Positions 1-5,963 of a DNA stretch of 25,298 nt are shown in pieces; the first letter of the stretch is position 1; the number at the start of each line of letters is the position of its first letter. The stretch is from Flavobacteriaceae bacterium UBA2765 (lineage in GTDB: Bacteria; Bacteroidota; Bacteroidia; Flavobacteriales; Flavobacteriaceae): positions 1 through 25,298 of the forward strand of contig DEIV01000043.1 of the NCBI GenBank assembly GCA_002352665.1. The letters run 5' to 3'. Below the pieces are notes generated by a model. It ran no database searches, was not told the DNA's origin, and saw only the letters and a program-made list of their open reading frames with translations. Made by a program: the position numbers and the translations under genes.

Positions 1-287
<287 letters not shown>

Positions 288-401
288 ATAAATTTTAAAT
301 CTCTTTAAACAAAAAGTTTCTCAAAAAAAATTAACCAGTTAATCCCAATCCTAAAATTGAAACCAAGCTGTAATCTTACTCTATTTTACGCTGTCAATTT
401 T

Positions 402-418
402 CAATATTCTCAATGAAC
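402..418 (-). promoter_or_regulatory. Candidate boxA-like antitermination element in the rRNA leader
   Basis: The minus strand reads GTTCATTGAGAATATTG here, between the proximal promoter and the 16S 5' end. Similar GTTCATTGA sequences recur in flavobacterial rRNA leaders and spacers and may act as the Nus-factor boxA signal. The match to the E. coli boxA is weak, so this rests on position and recalled resemblance. Confidence 0.3.
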
Positions 419-496
419 TTATTCCGCAATACTTATCTCATCATATTCCACTAATCAAATCCCAATAAATACCGCTCACTAATATTTTAGCGGCTG

Positions 497-526
497 CAAA
501 TGTAAAACCTTTTTTTTATATGGCAA
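497..526 (-). promoter_or_regulatory. rRNA operon promoter, proximal copy
   Basis: The minus strand carries TTG (526-524), 19 bases, then TACATTTG (504-497), an exact fit to the Bacteroidetes -33/-7 consensus TTG-N(17-23)-TAnnTTTG. The -7 box is followed by a GC-rich discriminator, CAGCCGC, unlike the AT-rich surroundings. That is the usual feature of strongly growth-regulated (ppGpp-sensitive) rRNA promoters. Transcription should start near 490 and give a leader of about 200 nt. Confidence 0.75.
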
Positions 527-622
527 GATAAATTATTGTTTTTTTAAAACTTTTTTATTTGCCTTTAAATTAAAGATCTTAAACAATTCTCATTAGCATT
601 TTCTTCTCTGAATTGCGGGCTG

Positions 623-653
623 CAAATGTATAACCCTTTTTACTATTCAACAA
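623..653 (-). promoter_or_regulatory. rRNA operon promoter, distal copy
   Basis: This is a second promoter with the same -7 box, TACATTTG (630-623), preceded on the minus strand by TTG at 653-651 (20-base spacer) or 650-648 (17-base spacer). It is followed by the GC-rich discriminator CAGCCCGC. It lies 126 bp upstream of the proximal promoter and repeats its core almost base for base, so the operon has tandem promoters. Confidence 0.72.
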
Positions 654-768
654 ACTAAAATGTAAAATATTTATAATGTTTTTTTCTCTATTTTTCATTA
701 GACTTATTTACAGTATTTTAACTTTTAAATAGCAATAAAATTTATATGAAAACTCAAAATTTGTGTTA

Positions 769-834
769 GGGGTTGTAATGGCATCCTTATTAAAAATATC
801 ATTTTTAATAAGATATAATGAAAAACCCGACCCC
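769..834. ncRNA. Candidate structured RNA element with a 12-bp perfect hairpin
   Basis: A perfect 12-bp inverted repeat, CTTATTAAAAAT (786-797) and ATTTTTAATAAG (801-812), has a 3-nt loop. Outside it, GGGTT (770-774) pairs with AACCC (824-828) across internal loops that contain GTAATGGCATC and ATATAATGAAA. The GGCATCC...GATATA layout resembles an intergenic element I recall as common in flavobacterial genomes, possibly the flavo-1 RNA family. I cannot confirm that identity or the transcribed strand from this sequence alone. Confidence 0.4.
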
Positions 835-878
835 GTTCAATAAGTCTTATAAGTGATATTCATTTTTTTTAACGGGGT
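830..878. repeat. 8-bp inverted repeat with a 33-base loop upstream of thrS
   Basis: ACCCCGTT (830-837) and AACGGGGT (871-878) are perfect inverted copies. The loop holds a small hairpin, ATAAG-T-CTTAT (840-850), and a T8 run just before the right arm. The CCCC of the left arm could instead pair with GGGGT at 769-773, so it is exclusive with part of the neighbouring element. The repeat ends 26 bases before the -33 box of thrS. Confidence 0.5.
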
Positions 879-903
879 AACACCAAAATAATAAAAACTA
901 TTA

Positions 904-934
904 TTGTGCAAGAATGTGTTTTCTAATATCTTTG
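904..934 (+). promoter_or_regulatory. Promoter of the thrS-infC-rpmI-rplT operon
   Basis: TTG (904-906), a 20-base spacer and TATCTTTG (927-934) match the Bacteroidetes consensus exactly. The transcript should begin around 940, about 15 nt before the chosen thrS start at 956. An in-frame ATG at 914 lies between the -33 and -7 boxes and so cannot be the start for this promoter. Confidence 0.7.
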
Positions 935-955
935 CAAACTTATTTATACTATATA

Positions 956-2905
956 ATGATACAAATTACGTTACCAGACGGATCAGTTAAAGAAAGTGCA
1001 AAGCATAGTACGCCTATGGATATTGCCAGAGGTATTAGTGAAGGTTTAGCAAGAAATGTGATTTCTGCAGCATTTAATGATACTATTGTTGAAACTACAA
1101 CAGCACTTACTGAAGATGGTACACTAGTTTTATATACTTGGAATGATGAGCTTGGTAAAAAAGCGTTCTGGCATTCATCTGCCCATGTTTTGGCACAAGC
1201 TATTCTACATTTTTATCCAAATGCTAAATTAACGATTGGACCTGCTATTGAAAAAGGTTTTTATTATGATGTGGATTTTGGTGATCATTCTATTTCTGAT
1301 AGTGATTTTAAAAAAATTGAAGATAAAATGCTTGAATTTGCCCGTCAGAAATTTGAATTTAAGCTACGAAATGTTTCTAAGGCAGATGCACTTAGTTATT
1401 ATACCGCACGTAACAATGAATTTAAGGTTGAATTGATTGAAAATTTAATCGATGGCGACATTACTTTTTGTGATCATGCTGATTTTACAGATTTATGTCG
1501 TGGTGGTCACATCCCCAATACAGGCTTTATTAAAGCGGTTAAAATCATGAGTGTTGCCGGTGCTTATTGGCGTGGTGATGAAAAAAACAAACAGTTGACA
1601 AGAGTCTATGGCATTTCTTTCCCTAAGCTAAAGGAATTAAAGGAATATCTGGAATTGCTAGAGGAAGCAAAAAAACGAGATCATAGAAAATTAGGTAAAG
1701 AACTTGAATTATTTACCTTTTCCCAAAAAGTAGGTCAAGGTTTACCTTTATGGTTACCCAAAGGTGCTGCTTTACGCGATAGATTAGAACAGTTTTTGAA
1801 GAAAGCTCAAAAAATTGCCGGTTATGAAATGGTAATGACCCCACATATAGGACAAAAAGAGTTGTATGTTACTTCAGGGCATTATGCCAAGTATGGTGAA
1901 GATAGTTTTCAACCGATACATACACCAAAAGATGATGAAGAGTTTTTATTAAAACCCATGAATTGTCCGCATCATTGTGAGATTTATAATTTTAAACCAT
2001 ATTCTTATAAAGATCTACCAAAACGGTTTGCCGAGTTTGGTACAGTATACAGATATGAACAAAGTGGTGAATTACATGGATTAACTCGTGTACGTGGATT
2101 TACTCAGGATGATGCTCATATATTTTGTACACCAGATCAATTAGACAGGGAATTTAAAGAAGTAATTGACCTGTCATTATATGTATTAAAATCTTTGGGA
2201 TTTGAAGATTACACGGCCCAAGTTTCGGTAAGAGATTTGGATAATCCTGATAAATACATTGGCGATACTGAAAATTGGGAAAAAGCAGAACGTGCCATAA
2301 TTAATGCTGCCGAAGATAAAGGTTTAAAATATGTTATAGAAAGTGGCGAAGCTGCTTTTTATGGGCCAAAATTAGACTTTATGATAAAAGATGCTCTAGG
2401 TAGAAGTTGGCAATTGGGAACTATTCAAGTGGATTATAATTTGCCTGAGCGATTTGACCTAACCTATAAAGGATCTGACAATCAACTACATAGACCCATA
2501 ATGATCCATAGAGCACCTTTCGGATCAATGGAACGATTTATAGCATTATTATTAGAACATACTGGTGGTAATTTTCCGCTATGGCTAACCCCTGATCAAG
2601 TTATTTTACTACCAATTAGTGAGAAATATAAAAATTATTCAGAAAAAGTTTTACATTTGCTAGAAAATCACGAGATTCGCGGCCTGTTAGATGATAGAAA
2701 TGAAAAAACAGGAAAGAAGATCAGAGATGCTGAAATAAGGAAGATTCCATTTATGATCGTCATAGGTGAACAAGAGGAGAAAGAAAGTGTTATTTCGGTA
2801 AGAAGACATGGTGGTGAAGACTTAGGAAAGATGACCATAGCCGATTTTGCATTATTAGTAAATAATGAAATAAATAGTACATTAAAACCATTTAAGTTTA
2901 ACTAA
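956..2905 (+). CDS. thrS: Threonyl-tRNA synthetase
   Basis: This class II aminoacyl-tRNA synthetase charges tRNA-Thr with threonine and edits mischarged serine in the cytoplasm. The 649-residue product has the full family layout. A TGS domain spans about 1-62. The second additional (editing) domain follows, with HSSAH at 73-77 and CRGGH at 181-185. In the catalytic core the zinc ligands are Cys337 (MNCPHH), His388 (DDAHIF) and His518 (MIHRAP), and class II motif 3 is near 519-535. The anticodon-binding domain runs from about 545 to the end. I start it at ATG 956 because an upstream in-frame ATG at 914 lies inside the promoter and MIQITLPDGS is the normal N-terminus. It is the first gene of an operon with infC, which begins only 12 bases after its stop. 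Confidence 0.97.
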   Translation: MIQITLPDGSVKESAKHSTPMDIARGISEGLARNVISAAFNDTIVETTTALTEDGTLVLYTWNDELGKKAFWHSSAHVLAQAILHFYPNAKLTIGPAIEKGFYYDVDFGDHSISDSDFKKIEDKMLEFARQKFEFKLRNVSKADALSYYTARNNEFKVELIENLIDGDITFCDHADFTDLCRGGHIPNTGFIKAVKIMSVAGAYWRGDEKNKQLTRVYGISFPKLKELKEYLELLEEAKKRDHRKLGKELELFTFSQKVGQGLPLWLPKGAALRDRLEQFLKKAQKIAGYEMVMTPHIGQKELYVTSGHYAKYGEDSFQPIHTPKDDEEFLLKPMNCPHHCEIYNFKPYSYKDLPKRFAEFGTVYRYEQSGELHGLTRVRGFTQDDAHIFCTPDQLDREFKEVIDLSLYVLKSLGFEDYTAQVSVRDLDNPDKYIGDTENWEKAERAIINAAEDKGLKYVIESGEAAFYGPKLDFMIKDALGRSWQLGTIQVDYNLPERFDLTYKGSDNQLHRPIMIHRAPFGSMERFIALLLEHTGGNFPLWLTPDQVILLPISEKYKNYSEKVLHLLENHEIRGLLDDRNEKTGKKIRDAEIRKIPFMIVIGEQEEKESVISVRRHGGEDLGKMTIADFALLVNNEINSTLKPFKFN

Positions 2906-2917
2906 AATTATAAAGTC

Positions 2918-3472
2918 ATAGCAATCAGGAGAAAAGGAGGTAGAAAACCTTGGAGAGTAATAAAAGAAGATGCTCATCGTATAAATAACAATATTCGGGC
3001 TCAAGAAGTTCGTTTAGTTGGTGATAATGTTGAGATAGGAGTATATCCTATAGCGCAGGCAAAAAAAATTGCCGAAGAATTAGGACTTGACCTTGTAGAA
3101 ATTTCTCCAAATGCCACTCCTCCAGTTTGTAAGGCTATAGATTATAAAAAGTTTTTATACGAACAGAAAAAACGTGAAAAAGTTTTAAAAGCGAAGGCCA
3201 GTAAGGTGGTAATGAAAGAAATTCGTTTCGGCCCAAATACTGATGATCACGATTATGATTTTAAAACTAAACATGCCATTAAGTTCTTGAGTGAAGGTGC
3301 CAAGCTTAAGGCGTATGTATTTTTTAAAGGGAGATCTATTGTTTATAAAGATAAAGGTGAAATTTTATTATTAAGATTAGCTCAAGATCTTGAAGAATAT
3401 GGCAAAGTAGAGCAAATGCCCAGATTGGAAGGCAAAAGAATGACCATGTTCATTGCACCAAAAAAGAAATAA
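2918..3472 (+). CDS. infC: Translation initiation factor IF-3, with a non-canonical ATA start
   Basis: IF3 binds the 30S subunit, keeps subunits apart and rejects wrong start codons and initiator tRNAs. In-frame translation after the thrS stop gives an N-terminal domain with HRINNNIRAQEVRLVGDN (about 20-37) and VCKAIDYKKFLYEQ near 72-85, then the C-terminal domain with KEIRFGPNTDDHDY and the KRMTMFIAPKK tail. This frame has no ATG, GTG or TTG until GTG/ATG near 3200-3208, which would remove the whole N domain. The codon ATA at 2918 precedes AIRRK, matching the usual flavobacterial start M-A-I-R-R, and gives a normal 184-residue protein. A rare AUA start fits the known autocontrol of IF3, which discriminates against AUU, AUC and AUA starts. 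The gene is certain; the exact start codon is inferred. Confidence 0.9.
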   Translation: MAIRRKGGRKPWRVIKEDAHRINNNIRAQEVRLVGDNVEIGVYPIAQAKKIAEELGLDLVEISPNATPPVCKAIDYKKFLYEQKKREKVLKAKASKVVMKEIRFGPNTDDHDYDFKTKHAIKFLSEGAKLKAYVFFKGRSIVYKDKGEILLLRLAQDLEEYGKVEQMPRLEGKRMTMFIAPKKK

Positions 3473-3482
3473 GCCTATCCCC

Positions 3483-3510
3483 TCCCGGTAGCTATCGGGA
3501 CTTTATAAAG
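3483..3510. repeat. Two adjacent palindromes between infC and rpmI
   Basis: TCCCGGTAGCTATCGGGA (3483-3500) is an 18-base palindrome apart from one G/T pair, which would still wobble in plus-strand RNA. The next ten bases, CTTTATAAAG (3501-3510), are a second perfect palindrome. The first resembles the CCCGATAGCTATCGGG palindromes I recall as scattered in flavobacterial intergenic regions. There is no U-run, so it is not a classic terminator. It could be an mRNA processing or attenuation hairpin inside the operon. Confidence 0.5.
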
Positions 3511-3617
3511 GAAAGGGAGCAGAATTCAGGAAAAAGGTAAACAGACAAGAGATGTTGTATCTTAGTATAGAACAACAAAGAAAATAGTAAGCAAGAATTA
3601 ATAAAAAATAGGAGAAA

Positions 3618-3815
3618 ATGCCTAAGATGAAAACGAAATCCAGTGCCAAAAAACGCTTTAAGCTGACTGGTACAGGTAAAATTAAGAGAAAGCATGCTTT
3701 TAAGAGTCATATATTGACTAAAAAATCTAAAAAGCGTAAGCTTAAATTAACACATTCAGGATTGGTTCATAAAGCTGATAAAATGAATGTATTAAAACAA
3801 TTAAAATTAAAATAA
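3618..3815 (+). CDS. rpmI: 50S ribosomal protein L35
   Basis: This is a small, very basic 65-residue ribosomal protein of the large subunit. The start MPKMKTKSSAKKRFKLTGTG and the lysine/arginine-rich middle (KIKRKHAFKSHIL) are diagnostic of L35, and the length is normal. A GGAG ribosome-binding sequence sits at 3611-3614, four bases before the ATG, which is rather close. The gene lies between infC and rplT in the widely conserved infC-rpmI-rplT order. The 145-base gap after infC holds the two palindromes described above. Confidence 0.97.
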   Translation: MPKMKTKSSAKKRFKLTGTGKIKRKHAFKSHILTKKSKKRKLKLTHSGLVHKADKMNVLKQLKLK

Positions 3816-3852
3816 ACAATAGTTTATTTGGTAATTAAATTATTAACCATGT

Positions 3853-3897
3853 GTTAGTGCCTATAAAAATGACCGTTAAAATTGAGGTCTGCCTAAC
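3853..3897 (+). promoter_or_regulatory. Candidate structured leader upstream of rplT
   Basis: In the 100-base rpmI-rplT gap, GTTAG (3853-3857) pairs with CTAAC (3893-3897), and inside it GACC (3871-3874) pairs with GGTC (3886-3889). The structure ends 18 bases before the rplT start. L20 is known to repress its own operon by binding mRNA structures in E. coli and Firmicutes, so an autoregulatory site is plausible. The short stems make this tentative. Confidence 0.3.
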
Positions 3898-3915
3898 TCA
3901 AAAACAATTAAAATT

Positions 3916-4260
3916 ATGCCTAGATCGGTAAATTCAGTAGCCAAAAGAGCTCGTAGAAAAAAAATATTAAAACAAGCCAAAGGATATTTTGGTAGACGTA
4001 AAAACGTTTATACAGTAGCAAAAAATGCGGTAGAGAAAGCAATGTCTTATGCTTATCGCGATAGAAAAAATAATAAAAGAAATTTCAGAAGTTTATGGAT
4101 ACAACGTATCAATGCGGGTGCACGCCAGCATGGTATGTCTTATTCACAATTTATGGGTAAAGTAAAAGCCAATAATATTGAATTGAATAGAAAAGTATTG
4201 GCAGATTTAGCCATGAACAATCCTGAAGCTTTTAAAGCTATTGTAGAAAAAGTAAAATAA
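3916..4260 (+). CDS. rplT: 50S ribosomal protein L20
   Basis: L20 binds 23S rRNA early in large-subunit assembly. The 114-residue product has the family N-terminus MPRSVNSVAKRARRKKILKQ, an extended basic arm, then the globular domain with WIQRINAGARQHGMSYSQF (about 62-80) and NRKVLADLAMNNPEAF near the end. The length and start are standard. It is the last gene of the thrS operon, followed 22 bases later by a strong intrinsic terminator. Confidence 0.97.
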   Translation: MPRSVNSVAKRARRKKILKQAKGYFGRRKNVYTVAKNAVEKAMSYAYRDRKNNKRNFRSLWIQRINAGARQHGMSYSQFMGKVKANNIELNRKVLADLAMNNPEAFKAIVEKVK

Positions 4261-4282
4261 ATATAACATTTCTTGCTTATAT

Positions 4283-4314
4283 AAAAATCCTGAGTTTCTG
4301 CTCAGGATTTTTTT
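4283..4314 (+). terminator. Intrinsic terminator of the thrS-infC-rpmI-rplT operon
   Basis: AAAAATCCTGAG (4283-4294) and CTCAGGATTTTT (4301-4312) form a perfect 12-bp stem with the loop TTTCTG. The stem ends in a T-run that continues to 4314. Because the arms are A-rich and T-rich at the base, it could also work on the minus strand, but no gene there needs it. Confidence 0.92.
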
Positions 4315-4360
4315 GTTAAAAACATAATTTAAAATTAACTATAACAATAAAAGATAAACC

Positions 4361-4368
4361 TATTTTTG
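4361..4368 (+). promoter_or_regulatory. Promoter -7 box for the HAD phosphatase gene
   Basis: TATTTTTG matches TAnnTTTG and lies 17 bases before the ATG at 4386. I see no TTG at the expected -33 distance, so only half of the promoter is supported. Confidence 0.45.
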
Positions 4369-4385
4369 TATCTTAAAATTATACT

Positions 4386-5189
4386 ATGGACTTATCAAAA
4401 GTAAAATTGGTAGTTACCGACATGGATGGCACCTTATTAAACTCTAAACATGAAGTAAGTACAAAATTTTTTGATCTATTTTCTGAGTTAAAAAATCATA
4501 TCCACTTTGTGGCAGCCAGTGGCAGGCAATACCATAGTATTCTTCACAAGTTAGATGCAATAAAAGAAGACATTACCATAATTGCTGAAAACGGAGGTTA
4601 TGCTAAACAAGGTGATCATGAATTTATGCTTACGGAACTGCCTTCTGATAAAATACAACAATTAATTCCACTGATAAGAAAGTTGAACGGTGGTTATGCG
4701 GTTTTGTGCGGAAAAGAAAGTGCTTATGTTGAAACTACAGATGAAGCTTTTATTTCATTATTTGATGAATATTATACAAAATATGAAATAGTTGGCGACC
4801 TTAGTGAAGTAACTACTGATGATATTCTTAAAATTGCCATTTACCATTTTGAATCTTCTGAAAAACACATATACCCTTCTCTTAAGCATTTAGAAAATGA
4901 AATGAAAATAAAAATATCTGGTAAGAACTGGTTAGATATTTCACATCCTAATGCCAATAAAGGTTATGCATTACAACATCTTCAGAAAAAATTAGGTATA
5001 AGTCAAGAAGAAACTATGGTCTTTGGAGATTATAACAATGATTTGGAAATGCTAGCATTGGCCCATTATAGTTATGCTATGGAGAATGCTATACCTAATG
5101 TAAAAAAAGCAGCCAGATTTGAAACGAAAAGTAATAATGATGAAGGTGTTGAGTTCATATTAGAGCAATTATTAAAAGCTAAAAGGTAG
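4386..5189 (+). CDS. Cof-type HAD-superfamily phosphatase
   Basis: This is a cytoplasmic haloacid dehalogenase-type hydrolase of 267 residues that probably dephosphorylates sugar phosphates or related metabolites. The nucleophile motif DMDGT is at 12-16 (Asp12 nucleophile, Asp14 acid/base). Motif II is the serine in AASGRQY near 40. Motif IV is GDYNND at 214-219, which binds magnesium. The long cap insert between motifs II and III is typical of the Cof (IIB) subfamily. The gene is preceded by a -7 box, stands alone, and converges with the YjbQ-family gene. Substrates of this group overlap too much to predict one, so no gene symbol is given. Confidence 0.9.
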   Translation: MDLSKVKLVVTDMDGTLLNSKHEVSTKFFDLFSELKNHIHFVAASGRQYHSILHKLDAIKEDITIIAENGGYAKQGDHEFMLTELPSDKIQQLIPLIRKLNGGYAVLCGKESAYVETTDEAFISLFDEYYTKYEIVGDLSEVTTDDILKIAIYHFESSEKHIYPSLKHLENEMKIKISGKNWLDISHPNANKGYALQHLQKKLGISQEETMVFGDYNNDLEMLALAHYSYAMENAIPNVKKAARFETKSNNDEGVEFILEQLLKAKR

Positions 5190-5276
5190 GTAGAAAAAAT
5201 TGCCATTTATCCCGCTACCCTTCCCTGTCATTGACCATATAATAAATTTTACTATTACTAACCGAGTATCCTAAGG

Positions 5277-5309
5277 AAAAACATTTTGTTCTTAATTCAA
5301 AATTGTTTT
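5277..5309 (-). terminator. Weak hairpin at the convergent 3' ends of the HAD and YjbQ genes
   Basis: AAAACATTTTG (5278-5288) pairs with CAAAATTGTTTT (5298-5309) with one bulged base and a 9-base loop. Read on the minus strand, it follows the YjbQ stop codon and ends in a T-rich arm (TGTTTTT). All but three pairs are A-T, so the stem is weak. Confidence 0.35.
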
Positions 5310-5730
5310 AATTACCAAAAGCAGTAATTACAATAGACCTGGCTCTTGCATGATTACGATGTTCGCATAAATAAATACCTTGCCAAATACCTAAGTTTAA
5401 TTTTCCATTTGTTATAGGTATTTGTATCGATGCTCCCATTAAAGACGATTTTATATGAGCCGGCATATCATCTGCACCTTCGTAAGTATGTGTATAATAG
5501 GGTGCATCTTCTGGCACTAAAACATTCATATGATTTTCAAAATCTTGCCTTACAGAGGCATCAGCATTTTCATTAATGGTTAGACTTGCTGATGAATGTT
5601 TGATAAATACCTGCAGCATGCCTGTTTTGATTTCTATAATTTGAGGAATATTTTGCAAAACCTTATCAGTAATCAAATGGAAGCCTCTTAAAACAGGGCT
5701 TAATTCTAATTCTTTTTGGAAAAATTTCAT
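5308..5730 (-). CDS. YjbQ/UPF0047 family protein (secondary thiamine-phosphate synthase-like)
   Basis: This 140-residue single-domain protein belongs to the YjbQ family. The family is widely conserved and has weak thiamine phosphate synthase activity in vitro, but its true role is unsettled. Family motifs are clear: HSSAS at 45-49, GADDMPAHIK at 85-94 and GIWQGIYLCEHR at 114-125. The conserved histidines probably form a metal or substrate site. I start at ATG 5730 (MKFFQKELEL). A TTG seven codons upstream gives only a non-conserved extension. It is a single gene convergent with the HAD phosphatase. Confidence 0.88.
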   Translation of the reverse strand: MKFFQKELELSPVLRGFHLITDKVLQNIPQIIEIKTGMLQVFIKHSSASLTINENADASVRQDFENHMNVLVPEDAPYYTHTYEGADDMPAHIKSSLMGASIQIPITNGKLNLGIWQGIYLCEHRNHARARSIVITAFGN

Positions 5731-5963
5731 AGTAAAAAGATGTATTCGCAAGATATAAAATTTGTATGTAAAAGAAAGTCTAAAGGTTTCCCTCAGTACT
5801 TAAGGTTCCAAAATTATTTATGTTGTAATCATAAAAATTAATCTTATTTCCAGTTAATTTTGGCTAAAAATCATACTGTTTTAAAATTTAATAATTTGAC
5901 ACATTAGTTACAATTCATACAATTCAAGATGTCTACATTTAACAAATTTTTAGAGTCAAATAA

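Larger units (their letters stand above)
288..955. other. Gene-free divergent region between 16S rRNA and thrS
   Basis: No convincing protein-coding frame lies in these ~670 bases. The left part, 288-490, is the transcribed rRNA leader. Two tandem leftward rRNA promoters follow at 497-526 and 623-653. From about 769 to 878 there are several strong inverted repeats, described separately. The rightward thrS promoter is at 904-934. The base composition is very AT-rich, except for the GC-rich patches next to the rRNA promoters and the GGGG/CCCC arms of the stem-loops. Confidence 0.8.

Noticed and set aside
914..955. An upstream in-frame ATG that would lengthen ThrS by 14 residues
   Set aside because: It falls between the -33 and -7 boxes of the promoter, and the added residues are not part of the ThrS TGS domain.
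3206..3472. A separate 88-residue gene resembling only the C-terminal domain of IF3
   Set aside because: The frame is open and IF3-like all the way back to 2918, so this is the C-terminal part of full-length infC, not a truncated or broken gene.
3492..3710. A minus-strand open frame of 72 codons across the rpmI start
   Set aside because: It overlaps the conserved L35 gene in antisense and shows no recognisable domain or start signal.
5834..5861. Inverted repeat AAAATTAA/TTAATTTT upstream of the alpha/beta hydrolase gene
   Set aside because: It is built only of A and T in very AT-rich DNA and has no associated motif, so chance is the simplest explanation.
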